Assembly: GCA_946645685.1 (NCBI GenBank)
Contig: CAMPCJ010000005.1
Location: 1 to 48,201, forward strand
Direction: 5' to 3'
Length of the DNA stretch: 48,201 nt
Source of the DNA: an uncultured Clostridia bacterium
GTDB taxonomy: Bacteria; Bacillota; Clostridia; Oscillospirales; SIG627
In this document: positions 28,737 through 37,962 of the stretch, in pieces
Layout of the letters: the number at the start of each line of letters is the position of its first letter
Position numbering within the stretch: position 1 is the first letter of the stretch
The notes under the pieces: generated by a model
Databases searched by the model: none
What the model was told of the DNA's origin: nothing
What the model saw: the letters and a program-made list of their open reading frames with translations, nothing else
Translations under genes and position numbers: made by a program

Positions 28737-31082
28737 TTACTCCGTCACACCCTGTGTGACGCGGAATTCAACGGTGACCACGGTCCCGGGAAGGACCTTT
28801 TCACCGGCTGCGATACTCTGTTTCACCGCCACGGCGCCGTCCGCGCCGTTGGTGACGGCAATGTTCAGCCCTGCGCGAAGCAAGGTGTTATTGGCGTCTG
28901 CCGGGCTCATACCGTGCACGTTGGGAACCGTCACATTCCGCTCCATACCCGCGTCCTCGGTGTACAAAACCAGCGTCGCGCCGTTGGAAAGCCGCGTGCC
29001 GAACGCGGGAGACTGCGCGATGACGTTGGAGCCGTTGCCCTGCACCTGAACGTTCAAGCCCTTCCCCTGCGCGTCGCTGGACGCAAAGGTCAGGGAGCGC
29101 CCGGTGTAATCGGGAACGAGAGCGCCGATGGCGTTCAGTTCATCTTCGGTAAAGCTGGCGTCGATGCCGAGATACGGCAGAACTTCGGACAGGATCTTGG
29201 AAACGTAGGGAGCCGCCACCAGAGAGCCGTAATAGTTTCCCACCGGCTCGTCCACGATGAAGATGACCGCCACCTCCGGCGCGTCCGCAGGAGCGAACGC
29301 CACGCAGGATCCCACATAGCGATTGTGCCCGTTTTCATCGGGGGTAGGCTTGGTGGAGGTACCCGTTTTCGCCGCCACTTTATAGCCGGCGACCGCCGCG
29401 TTGCGGTTTCCGCCGTCTTCCACACTTCGATACAGATAGTCCCACAGGACTTTGCAGTTTTCCGTGCTGATGACCTGGCGTTTGGTCTCTCCGCCGAAGC
29501 TTTCCACCACGTTGCCGTCGGCGTCAAGGCTTGCTTTCAGCACGTGCGGCGTCACCAGGTAGCCGCCGTTCGCCACGGCGCAGATGGCGCGGAGGTGGGA
29601 AATGGGCGTGACCATGAAGTTTTCACCGAAGGCGGCGCAAGCCGCGTCAACGGAAGAATACGTTTTCAGATCGAAGAACATATTTCCCGTTTCGCCCAGG
29701 ATATCCACACCGGTCTTTTCCGCGTAGCCGAACGCTTTGTAATACTTATAGAAGAGCTGCTTGCCCATCCGCTGGCTCATAATGACGAAAACCGGGTTGC
29801 AGGAGTTGGAAATGGCGTCTTCAAAGGTCTCGGTGCCGTGACCGGTCACCTTGTGGCATTTGATCGGCTTTTCCAATCCGGGAATGGTGATGCTGCCCCG
29901 GCACACAAAGGTCTCCGACGCGGTGACCAGGTTTTCTTCCAGCACCATAGCCGCCGTAACGATCTTGAAGGTTGAGCCGGGCTCGTAAAGTTCGGTAACC
30001 GCTTTGTTCTTCCAAAGCTCATACAACAGATTCTTGTAATACTCCGCCTTTTCCTCTTCGGTAACGCTCTGCCCTTCCCCGGTGCCGTAGGCGTCGTAAA
30101 GCGCCTGGGAAACCGCGTCCAGAACGTAAGGATCGTTCAGGTCAAAGTCGGGCTTGGTCGCCATACCGAGGATCTCGGCGGTGTTCACGTCCATAACGAT
30201 GCCGCAGACACGGTTTCTCGCCTGGGTATCTTCGTAGGCTTCCTGAATGTATTTTTCCAGAATGTTCTGAACGCTCCAGTCGATGGTCAGCATAATGCTG
30301 GTACCGTCCACCGCGTCCACGTAGCTTTCATACTTGGAAGAAATGTCGTTTCCGTTCACGTCCTGGGCGGAGGTGATGCGGCCGTCTTCGCCGGTAAGCA
30401 GTTCATTGTAGTAGGCTTCCACCCCGTACAGCCCGTCGCCGTCCGTCCCGCAAAAACCGATAATGTGACTGGCAAGGGAACGGTAGGGATAGTAACGCTT
30501 CGCCTCATCGGCGGAAAAGATCATGGTGTCGTAGCCCTTGGCAAGCGCCATTTCCGCGATCTGCTTGGCTACCTCCGGATCCACCTGCCGTTTGATGGTC
30601 TCATCCGCACGATTTTCCATGGCGCAGCGTTCCAGAACGAAGGACTCGTCCACGTCCAGAAACCGATGCAGTTCCCGGGCGATGTCCTGCGCGACGGTGA
30701 GAGAAGGATCCTCGAACAAAGACAAGAGACGGGCGCGTTCCTCCCGCTGCTTGTCCGTATCCTTGATGGTCGCCACCCGCTCCTCGATGTAGGAAGCGAT
30801 GGAGGTCTTCGGAATGTCCCGGGGAGAGATGAAAACGCGTTTGACCGGGGTGCTGATGGCAAGGACCTTCATATTCCGGTCATAGATGGTGCCGCGTTTG
30901 GCGCGGATCACCGTATTGTGCGTGTATTGATCCACCGTATCCGCGCGGTAGGAATCATAGCGGATGATCTGCATATAGAACAGACGCACGCACAGTAAAA
31001 GCGCCGCCACGATGAAAAACGCCATGATATAGTGGCACCGGCGGTTCAGCTTCAGTCTGCCGGGCTCAATGGTACCGTTCAT
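28737..31082 (-). CDS. Penicillin-binding protein (FtsI/SpoVD/PBP2X-like transpeptidase) with C-terminal PASTA domains
   Basis: YEPGSTFKIVTAAM (SXXK), ISNSCNPVF (SXN), AAKTGTSTKP (KTG); two C-terminal PASTA-like repeats. Confidence 0.93.
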   Translation of the reverse strand: MNGTIEPGRLKLNRRCHYIMAFFIVAALLLCVRLFYMQIIRYDSYRADTVDQYTHNTVIRAKRGTIYDRNMKVLAISTPVKRVFISPRDIPKTSIASYIEERVATIKDTDKQREERARLLSLFEDPSLTVAQDIARELHRFLDVDESFVLERCAMENRADETIKRQVDPEVAKQIAEMALAKGYDTMIFSADEAKRYYPYRSLASHIIGFCGTDGDGLYGVEAYYNELLTGEDGRITSAQDVNGNDISSKYESYVDAVDGTSIMLTIDWSVQNILEKYIQEAYEDTQARNRVCGIVMDVNTAEILGMATKPDFDLNDPYVLDAVSQALYDAYGTGEGQSVTEEEKAEYYKNLLYELWKNKAVTELYEPGSTFKIVTAAMVLEENLVTASETFVCRGSITIPGLEKPIKCHKVTGHGTETFEDAISNSCNPVFVIMSQRMGKQLFYKYYKAFGYAEKTGVDILGETGNMFFDLKTYSSVDAACAAFGENFMVTPISHLRAICAVANGGYLVTPHVLKASLDADGNVVESFGGETKRQVISTENCKVLWDYLYRSVEDGGNRNAAVAGYKVAAKTGTSTKPTPDENGHNRYVGSCVAFAPADAPEVAVIFIVDEPVGNYYGSLVAAPYVSKILSEVLPYLGIDASFTEDELNAIGALVPDYTGRSLTFASSDAQGKGLNVQVQGNGSNVIAQSPAFGTRLSNGATLVLYTEDAGMERNVTVPNVHGMSPADANNTLLRAGLNIAVTNGADGAVAVKQSIAAGEKVLPGTVVTVEFRVTQGVTE

Positions 31083-31105
31083 GGCGCACTCCTTTCTTCT
31101 GCCAA

Positions 31106-31136
31106 AAAAAGTAAAGGGCTTTTTCCTTTACTTTTT
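31106..31136 (-). terminator. Terminator-like hairpin in the ftsL-PBP intergenic region (possible attenuator)
   Basis: 12-bp perfect stem AAAAAGTAAAGG / CCTTTACTTTTT, 7-nt loop; minus strand continues with T7 before the PBP RBS. Confidence 0.55.
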
Positions 31137-31175
31137 CTGTTCCTCTCGGAAATTCTTATGCCGGAAAAGCCGTCC

Positions 31176-31739
31176 TTATGACAACATTTCCCGGATGGCG
31201 GAGACCAGACCCGTGACCAGCGTGTGGAATCCGTTTTCCTCTTCGCCCGGTTGAACGACCATAACGTCCGCTCCCTCCGAAACGGAAACGTACTGTCTGG
31301 AAAGGGAATCCGCGGAGACCATACCGTATTGCTCCGTAGCGATCCGCTCGATCTCGTCCAGATCATAGCGGCTCTCCAGCTGGACCTCCAACTGGGTGGC
31401 TTCCTCTTTCAGACGGGTGATGTCTGTCTGCAGCTCGGAAATGCTTTTGCTGTATTCCTCCACGGTAACGTTGAGGGAGAGCATATACATAAAGACAACC
31501 ACGACCAAAACACAGGAAAAGATGATTGCCACGGGAGCGGAAGTACGTGCCGCGCCCTTACTTGTCTTGACCTTGGCGCCGGTATCCTCCGTGAGGGTCA
31601 GCGCCTCCTTATCCGCCGGAACGACTTCCCGCGAAGTCTCCTTCCTCCCCTTCCGGGAAGTGCGGAGACCGATGCGCCCCAAAGCGCGCCGGGAGGTTTT
31701 CTTCTCTTCCTGATCCTGTTTCCGGTTAGCTTCTTCCAT
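31176..31739 (-). CDS. ftsL: FtsL-like cell division protein
   Basis: Charged cytosolic N-terminus, single TM (PVAIIFSCVLVVVVFMYMLSL), coiled coil, YDLDEIERIATEQYGMV signature; position between rsmH and the PBP. Confidence 0.8.
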   Translation of the reverse strand: MEEANRKQDQEEKKTSRRALGRIGLRTSRKGRKETSREVVPADKEALTLTEDTGAKVKTSKGAARTSAPVAIIFSCVLVVVVFMYMLSLNVTVEEYSKSISELQTDITRLKEEATQLEVQLESRYDLDEIERIATEQYGMVSADSLSRQYVSVSEGADVMVVQPGEEENGFHTLVTGLVSAIREMLS

Positions 31740-31751
31740 GTGCTTTCTCCG

Positions 31752-32684
31752 TTATACTTTCTCGGCAACGCGAAGTTTGGCGCTTCTGCTGCGCGCGTTC
31801 TGTTCGATCTCGTGTGCGGAAGGGATGATGGGCTTTGCTGTGATGGGCTTTAAGGTCCTGCGAAAACCGCAGACGCAAACGGGAAAGTCCGGCGGGCAGG
31901 TGCATCCGTCGCTGTATTTCCGAATGCTTTCCTTCACCAATCTGTCCTCCAGGGAATGGAAGGTGATCACCGCCAGCCTTCCGCCCTTTTTCATCGAGGA
32001 GACAAGCCCGTCGATGGCGCGGGGGATCACTTCAAGTTCCCGGTTGACCTCGATGCGGATCGCCTGGAAGCTCCGCCGCGCCGGGTGTTTTTCCCCTGCC
32101 AGATCCCTTGCCCGGAAGGCGCTCTTGATGATGGACGTAAGCTCCGCGGTGGTTTCTATCTCTTTGACCTTTCGCGCCTCGACGATGGCGTGGGCGATCC
32201 GTCTCGCGTTCTTTTCTTCGCCGTATTCCCACAAGATGCGGGAAAGTTCGACTTCCGTCGCGCCGTTGACCACGTCTTTGGCGGAGCGGGCGGCGTTTTG
32301 ATCCATCCGCATATCCAGCGGCGCATCGCTGTGGTAGGAAAACCCGCGCTCGGGCGTGTCCAGCTGATGGGAGGAAACCCCCAGATCCATCATGGCGCCG
32401 TCGATGCCGTCCGGCGCTAACTCTTTCAGCACTTCGCCTGCGTTTTCGAAGTTGCTGTGTACGAGGGTGAGTTTTTCTTGAAAGCGCTCCAGCCGTTTCC
32501 CTGCCGCAGCCAGCGCCTCTTCATCCTGATCAAAAGCGATGAGGCGTCCCGTGGTCAGGCGGGATAGAAGCTCTTCCGCGTGACCGCCGCCCCCCAGGGT
32601 ACAATCTACGTAAACACCCTCCGGCTTGACCGAAAGCGCATCCACCGTTTCGTGAAGCAGGACGGAGGTATGGGAAAACGCCAT
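31752..32684 (-). CDS. rsmH: 16S rRNA (cytosine-1402-N4)-methyltransferase
   Basis: HTSVLLHETVDAL, DCTLGGGGHAEELL, GVSSHQLDTPERGFSY, FHSLEDRLVK. Confidence 0.96.
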   Translation of the reverse strand: MAFSHTSVLLHETVDALSVKPEGVYVDCTLGGGGHAEELLSRLTTGRLIAFDQDEEALAAAGKRLERFQEKLTLVHSNFENAGEVLKELAPDGIDGAMMDLGVSSHQLDTPERGFSYHSDAPLDMRMDQNAARSAKDVVNGATEVELSRILWEYGEEKNARRIAHAIVEARKVKEIETTAELTSIIKSAFRARDLAGEKHPARRSFQAIRIEVNRELEVIPRAIDGLVSSMKKGGRLAVITFHSLEDRLVKESIRKYSDGCTCPPDFPVCVCGFRRTLKPITAKPIIPSAHEIEQNARSRSAKLRVAEKV

Positions 32685-32685
32685 C

Positions 32686-33120
32686 TTACAGACCGTTGCG
32701 GCGCAGGATCTCTTCGATCTCTTCTGTGCGGCTCTCCTTCGTGTAAGCCTCGTAAGCGGCTTCGTCCCAGATCTCCGCGTGGTCGCCGCATCCCACGATG
32801 ATCACCGCCTTGGTAATGCCCGCATATTCCCGCAGCTGCATGGGAAGCAGTACCCTTCCCTGGGAATCGGCTTTCACGTCCTGCATAGATCCATAGAAAA
32901 AGCGGGCGATCTTGCGCACCTCCGTGGGAGCCAGGGCGTTGATCTTTTCTTCAAAGTTGCCCCAGCGCTCTTCGGTGTAAAGATTGATGCAGGGATCCAT
33001 GGACTGCACCAGGATCATGGATTCCCCTTCCGGGAAAAGATCCCGCATTTTGGAGGGGATCATCAGACGACCCTTTGCGTCCGCCGCGCAATGAAACACG
33101 CCGCAAAATGAACGGATCAT
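32686..33120 (-). CDS. mraZ: Division/cell wall cluster transcriptional regulator MraZ
   Basis: CGVFHCAADAKGRLMIPSKMRDLF and DSQGRVLLPMQLREYAGI (two AbrB-like halves). Start refined to ATG at 33120 after AAAGGAGGA. Confidence 0.95.
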   Translation of the reverse strand: MIRSFCGVFHCAADAKGRLMIPSKMRDLFPEGESMILVQSMDPCINLYTEERWGNFEEKINALAPTEVRKIARFFYGSMQDVKADSQGRVLLPMQLREYAGITKAVIIVGCGDHAEIWDEAAYEAYTKESRTEEIEEILRRNGL

Positions 33121-33210
33121 TCTATCTCCTCCTTTCCTCGGGATGAAAGTCAAATAAAAAAATCTTCTCTGATAGGGAATAAGCAGGGCGTCGGATGGAA
33201 AAAGCAGGTT

Positions 33211-33238
33211 TACCACTTTTAACCACTTTTCACCCCTG
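33211..33238 (-). promoter_or_regulatory. Putative MraZ operator: 10-bp-periodic GTGG direct repeats
   Basis: Minus strand GGGGTGAAAA-GTGGTTAAAA-GTGGTAAACC just downstream of the predicted mraZ promoter. Confidence 0.75.
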
Positions 33239-33246
33239 CTGACCCT

Positions 33247-33275
33247 ATTATAGGGAAGAATTAGGGATATTTCAA
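33247..33275 (-). promoter_or_regulatory. Predicted sigma-A promoter of the dcw cluster (TTGAAA-N17-TATAAT)
   Basis: Minus strand: TTGAAA tatccctaattcttccc TATAAT. Confidence 0.8.
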
Positions 33276-33338
33276 GTCTTTTGTTAAATTTTCTCGGCGT
33301 TGTTCACAGAATGTTTACAATTTCGAGAAAGAAAAAAC

Positions 33339-33356
33339 CGGGAAGTTTCCTTCCCG
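33339..33356 (-). terminator. Rho-independent terminator downstream of coaD
   Basis: Stem CGGGAAG/CTTCCCG with 4-nt loop; minus strand followed by GTTTTTTCTTTC. Confidence 0.75.
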
Positions 33357-33362
33357 ATCCTT

Positions 33363-33842
33363 TCAGCCGCGGACGGTTTTCTCCAAAAGCGGGATGACGG
33401 CTTCCGGGACGAGGGCTTGCCAGTCGCCCCCTTCATCCAAAAGGGCTCTCACCCGGGTGGACGATACGTCCTGCCAAGCGTCCCCCGCGTCCAGAAACAC
33501 CGTTTCCACGCCGCAGTGGTCAAAATTGAACGCCGCTTGAGTCCGCTCATATAAGAGATCTTCTCCGTTTCGCACGCCCTTGACCAAAACGGCGCTCTCC
33601 CTGCCCGCAAGAAACTCATAAAGCATTCCCTCGTAGGCGGAAACGGAAACGTTTTTTTCTCCCGCCAGAGCGGCGCGGCAAAAGGCGGTGCGCTCCTCCA
33701 GGGAAAAGCGGGTGGTTTTCTCCCGGTTGTTCATCACCACCACCTCACACGCGCCGAAGACGCCGACGGCACGGCGAATGATCTCCGCGTGCCCGCGGGT
33801 AATAGGGTCGAAGGATCCGGGGATGACCGCGAGTTTTTTCAT
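33363..33842 (-). CDS. coaD: Pantetheine-phosphate adenylyltransferase
   Basis: MKKLAVIPGSFDPITRGHAEIIRRA, ISSTxVR-like VSSTRVRALL; start refined to ATG at 33842, overlapping the rsmD stop. Confidence 0.95.
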   Translation of the reverse strand: MKKLAVIPGSFDPITRGHAEIIRRAVGVFGACEVVVMNNREKTTRFSLEERTAFCRAALAGEKNVSVSAYEGMLYEFLAGRESAVLVKGVRNGEDLLYERTQAAFNFDHCGVETVFLDAGDAWQDVSSTRVRALLDEGGDWQALVPEAVIPLLEKTVRG

Positions 33843-34417
33843 AGTTCTTCCCTCTTGACGCGGACGAAGAAAACGAAGCATTTCGAGAATTTATAACGCT
33901 TGATCCCCTCGATCTGCTCCATCACCTCCGCGGGGATGGAGGCGGTATCCAATTCCTCCCGATCCGTTTCCACCATCAGGATCCCTCCGGGTTTGATGAG
34001 CCCCGCCCGAAGGACGCGCTTCACCAGCTCCGGTCCCAGATCCTTGCCGTAGGGCGGATCCACGTAGGCAAAATCAAAGCTCTGTCCCCGGCGGGAAGCA
34101 GATTTGATAAATTCTCCGTATTCGCTGCGAATGACGCGGCTTCTGTCCGCCAATTTGGTCTTCTCCGTGTTTTTCCGCAGGATCTTGAGAGAATCTTCAC
34201 TGCAATCCACAAAGGTCGCCTCCCGGGCACCCCGGGACAGGGCTTCCAGCCCCATTTGTCCGGATCCGGCAAACAGATCCAGAAAAGTTCGTCCCTCCAG
34301 ATCAAACTGAATGGCGCTGAACACACCTTCTTTGGTCATTTCCGTGGTGGGACGGACGTCATCCCCCACGGGAGAATAGAGGCGGGTGCCTCGGGCTGAT
34401 CCCGTAATGATTCGCAT
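33839..34417 (-). CDS. rsmD: 16S rRNA (guanine-966-N2)-methyltransferase RsmD
   Basis: MRIITGSARGTRLYSP, RPTTEMTKEGVFSAI, FLDLFAGSGQMGLEALSRGA, YVDPPYG; start refined to ATG at 34417. Confidence 0.94.
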   Translation of the reverse strand: MRIITGSARGTRLYSPVGDDVRPTTEMTKEGVFSAIQFDLEGRTFLDLFAGSGQMGLEALSRGAREATFVDCSEDSLKILRKNTEKTKLADRSRVIRSEYGEFIKSASRRGQSFDFAYVDPPYGKDLGPELVKRVLRAGLIKPGGILMVETDREELDTASIPAEVMEQIEGIKRYKFSKCFVFFVRVKREEL

Positions 34418-34495
34418 ACCGGACTCCTTTTTCTCTTTTTTCTCATCATACCCCATTTTTGCGGTTTTGGCAACGGGTATTTTTTGCAAACGAAA

Positions 34496-34516
34496 AGCAG
34501 GGCGGATCGCCCTGCT
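34496..34516 (-). terminator. Rho-independent terminator downstream of the ceramidase-like gene
   Basis: 9-bp stem AGCAGGGCG/CGCCCTGCT with loop GAT; minus strand followed by TTTTCGTTTG. Confidence 0.65.
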
Positions 34517-34529
34517 CTTCAGTGCCGGA

Positions 34530-36038
34530 TCATTGCGCGTCCTTGGCTTTCATTTCGTTGAGGATGGATAGAGTCTCTTCCACGATCTGCTGACCGCCCT
34601 CGGCGCCGATCCGGTTTTCATAGATGGAAGAACCGTAGCCTTTGTTCTCAATGGCTCTGCCGGTGGGCAAATAAGTGCCGCCCTCTTCCCCGGCAAGCTG
34701 GATCACAAAGGTCTGAGCAAAGGGGGAACGCGCCTGGATGCGATGCTGGTAATCCTGATAATACTCAAAGCGGTTGGTCGCCATCGCCACATCGCCGATG
34801 CGCACCACGTGGAGCCGCATGGGGATCCGATCGTCCTCCTTCTGCTCCTCAAAACGCTTGATGACCCCTTTGTTCCGGTTGATGATGGAGTTGTGAAAGG
34901 TGGTAAGCTTGTTCCGGGTAAACTCGTCCGCGTCTTCCGGAATGACGAGCTGCCGGGTCCGGATGATTTCTTCGCACTTCTCCTTTTCCGCTTGGGTAAC
35001 GAAGCGGGGGATCAGCGGGATCGTCTTCAGCTCGTGATCCACCTTCACACAAGTCTGAATGTCCTTCTTCGCCCAGGAAGCCACGTCCTTGACGGCGAAG
35101 AGGATGCGCTCGGCGATGTCGTACCGTTCTCCCATACAGCAGTTGTTCCAATCGGGATTCCGCACGTCCTTCCGCTTGATCTCGTCATAGGGCATATCGT
35201 ATTTCAAGGCGATGCGGCGCGCCTGGGCGGCGCGATAGTGCAGAATGCGCGGAGAAAGGTCGCCCGCGGCGGCGCATTGAGGCAGGACGAAAACGCCCTC
35301 TCCGAATTCCTCCCGGACAAATTGGCGCACCTCGTTCCAATAGTCGGCGCTCATTTCCTCCCCCAGCTCCGAAACCTGGGCGGGGCAAGGCACGTTGACC
35401 ACCACGCCGGTCAGCGCGTTTTCCGTATCGTAGGTGAGAAGCACGTTGACGAAGTGATCCGCCCCGGCTTCGTAATGAGAAAACTCGGGATCATTGGTTT
35501 TGCCGTACATCACCGCGTGACCGTTGGAGGTGGCGGGCTTGTCAGCGCCTTTGTCCACAAAGTAGACGGGACGGCGGGAATGACCCACTACGGCGTAACT
35601 GTATCCGTAGCTGATGCCGCCCTCCTTGCGCCCCTGCCACGCTTCCACGGCGGCGTGAGCCGCCTGCCGGACGTAATGCGCCCGGAACTCCTTCCAGGGA
35701 TACGCCTTTCTGCCGTCGGGCGTCTCCGTGGCGGAGGGATTGACAAAACCGCAGGTGTGGGTATGAGTGGCGTTCATCACGATGGCGTCCCCGGGGATGG
35801 TGGGATCCATTTCACAGGCGGTTTTGACCACCTCGTCCATGATCCCTCTCAATGAGATCAGATCGCAGGAAATGAGAATGACCGCCTTCTGTCCCGCGCC
35901 GCCGTCGACCGCCAGCGCCGTGGCGTAAAGAGGATCGTGGATGCCCTTGGAGAGTCGCATGTGATGCTGCCCCGCCAGGGATACCGGCTCGTTGATACTG
36001 ACTTCCCTCTTCGCCCATCCGATCTTGACTCGTTCCAT
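34530..36038 (-). CDS. Neutral/alkaline non-lysosomal ceramidase-like protein (predicted cytosolic)
   Basis: NATHTHTCGF, AAAGDLSP, GEEGGTYLPTGRAIENKGYGS resemble ceramidase-family motifs; no signal peptide at MERVKIGWAKREV. Start refined to 36038. Confidence 0.65.
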   Translation of the reverse strand: MERVKIGWAKREVSINEPVSLAGQHHMRLSKGIHDPLYATALAVDGGAGQKAVILISCDLISLRGIMDEVVKTACEMDPTIPGDAIVMNATHTHTCGFVNPSATETPDGRKAYPWKEFRAHYVRQAAHAAVEAWQGRKEGGISYGYSYAVVGHSRRPVYFVDKGADKPATSNGHAVMYGKTNDPEFSHYEAGADHFVNVLLTYDTENALTGVVVNVPCPAQVSELGEEMSADYWNEVRQFVREEFGEGVFVLPQCAAAGDLSPRILHYRAAQARRIALKYDMPYDEIKRKDVRNPDWNNCCMGERYDIAERILFAVKDVASWAKKDIQTCVKVDHELKTIPLIPRFVTQAEKEKCEEIIRTRQLVIPEDADEFTRNKLTTFHNSIINRNKGVIKRFEEQKEDDRIPMRLHVVRIGDVAMATNRFEYYQDYQHRIQARSPFAQTFVIQLAGEEGGTYLPTGRAIENKGYGSSIYENRIGAEGGQQIVEETLSILNEMKAKDAQ

Positions 36039-36039
36039 T

Positions 36040-37905
36040 TTATACCTCTTTCCCGGCGTGAGCGCCGTTTTGATCAAAATAGTCCCGGATCGCCTTCGCG
36101 TCCCGCGCCCCCAGTCCCTTGACGGCGGCGATCTCTTCTTCCGAGGCGCTCTTCAAGGCGGAAACGGAACCGAAATGCCGGAGAAGGGCGCCCGCTTTCT
36201 TTTCCCCGATGCCCTCGATCCTGGTCAGGCTGGAACCTTTCACCGACTTGCGCCGTCTGCTGTCCATACGGGAAAAGGCAAAGCGGTGTACCTCCTCCTG
36301 AATGCCGTATATGAATTGAAACAACTGCATGTCCCGGGCGATGGAAATATCCGCCGCACCGTCGGTGAGACAGCGTGTCTTGTGAAAATCATCCTTGACC
36401 ATTCCGAAAACCGGAACGGCAAGACCGGCCTCCGCAAAGACCTGCCGCACGGCGTTGACCTGCCCTTTTCCCCCGTCCACCAGAAACAGATCCGGCAGGG
36501 GCGCAAAAGTGGCGTCCCCGTTTCGGAACCGGTCGATCCTGCGGCGGACGGCTTCGGTCATAGACGCCAGATCATCCGGGTGGGGCAGATCAATGGTAAA
36601 GGTTTTATAATCCCGCTTCCGGAACCGGGCGTTTTCCACCGTGATGATGGACGCGGAAATGACCGAGGAGCCGGAGTTGGAAATATCAATGCTTTCAATG
36701 CGCTGAGGCAGCACCTCTAATTGCAGGACCTCCGCCAGCTTGACCAGCACCCTTTCATCCTTGGCAACTTCGGCGCGGCGATGCAGCGCCGCCTGCCGGG
36801 CATTTTCCATCGCCATGGCGACTACCCGCCTGCCGTCCCCCCGTTCGGGGATCAAAAGCCGGATCCGGTCGGGCAACAGCGCCAGGGCGCTCTCCGTTTC
36901 CTCCCCTGCCAGATCCTTCGGCAAAAGCAGTTCCCGGGGAAGATCCTCCCTGCCCCGATACAGCTCCACCAAAAGAGCGGAAAAACTCTCCGGGGTCAGG
37001 ATCTCATCCGCGCCGAAGTGGTAGGAGGCGCTGTCCACCACCCTGCCGCCGCGAACGGAAAGCCGGTTGATGCAGCCGCCGATCTCGTCGGCATAGGCGC
37101 CGAACACGTCCGCGTCAAAGGACAGATCCTTCACCACCTGCCCGGTCTGGGACAGAGCGGAAAGGTGCTTGATCTGATCCCGCAGGCGCGCCGCCCGCTC
37201 ATACTCCATATCCTGCGCCGCCCGCTCCATTTCTCCTTCCAGATCCGAAATGACAGAGCGGTAATCGTGTTTCAAAAAGAGGATGGCGCGATCGATCCGC
37301 TCCCGATACGCTTCTTCGGACACACCGCCCGTGCAGACCCCGCAGCAGCGCCCCAAATGATAAAAGAGGCAGGGGCGCGCTTTCCCGATGTCCCGGGGGA
37401 AAACACGGTTGCAGGTGGGCAGAGCGAACAGCCGGTTGGCGGTGTTCACAATATCCCGCACGGCGCCGCCGGATCCGTAGGGGCCGAAGTACCGGGACTT
37501 CTTGTCCCGCTTATCCCGCCTGCGGGCAAAACTGATCCGGGGGTACGGCTCCCCTTGGGTCAACCGCACGTACGGATAACTTTTATCATCTTTGAGCGCA
37601 ATGTTGAATTTGGGCTGATGGAGCTTGATCTTCTCATTTTCCAGAAGAAGGGCTTCGCTTTCACTGGCGGTGACGATGGTCTGAAAATCCACCGCCGTCC
37701 GCACCATTTTTTCCGTCTTCGGCGGATGCTTGCCCCTGTTCTGAAAATAGCTGAGAACACGGTTGTGCAAAGCCTTGGACTTGCCCACATACACGATCTT
37801 CCCCGCTCTGTCATACATCAGATAGACGCCGGGAAGCATGGGCAGGGTCTTCGCCTTTTCCAGAAGCTCTTCCGGAGACAAAACGCGAGGCGTGTACTCC
37901 TTCAT
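36040..37905 (-). CDS. uvrC: Excinuclease ABC subunit C
   Basis: GIY-YIG N-terminus (LPGVYLMYDRAGKIVYVGKSKALHNRVLSYF), CTGG, DISNSGSSV, FLVDGGKGQVNA, HhH SSLTRIEGIGEKKAGALLRHFGS. Confidence 0.96.
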   Translation of the reverse strand: MKEYTPRVLSPEELLEKAKTLPMLPGVYLMYDRAGKIVYVGKSKALHNRVLSYFQNRGKHPPKTEKMVRTAVDFQTIVTASESEALLLENEKIKLHQPKFNIALKDDKSYPYVRLTQGEPYPRISFARRRDKRDKKSRYFGPYGSGGAVRDIVNTANRLFALPTCNRVFPRDIGKARPCLFYHLGRCCGVCTGGVSEEAYRERIDRAILFLKHDYRSVISDLEGEMERAAQDMEYERAARLRDQIKHLSALSQTGQVVKDLSFDADVFGAYADEIGGCINRLSVRGGRVVDSASYHFGADEILTPESFSALLVELYRGREDLPRELLLPKDLAGEETESALALLPDRIRLLIPERGDGRRVVAMAMENARQAALHRRAEVAKDERVLVKLAEVLQLEVLPQRIESIDISNSGSSVISASIITVENARFRKRDYKTFTIDLPHPDDLASMTEAVRRRIDRFRNGDATFAPLPDLFLVDGGKGQVNAVRQVFAEAGLAVPVFGMVKDDFHKTRCLTDGAADISIARDMQLFQFIYGIQEEVHRFAFSRMDSRRRKSVKGSSLTRIEGIGEKKAGALLRHFGSVSALKSASEEEIAAVKGLGARDAKAIRDYFDQNGAHAGKEV

Positions 37906-37926
37906 ATTTTTTCTCCAAAAAAAGAA

Positions 37927-37950
37927 CCGCCTACCGAAAGGGGCAGGCGG
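37927..37950 (-). terminator. Rho-independent terminator between the HPr gene and uvrC
   Basis: GC-rich hairpin CCGCCTaCC...GGGGCAGGCGG; minus strand followed by TTCTTTTTTT. Confidence 0.7.
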
Positions 37951-37962
37951 GTCAAAATACGA

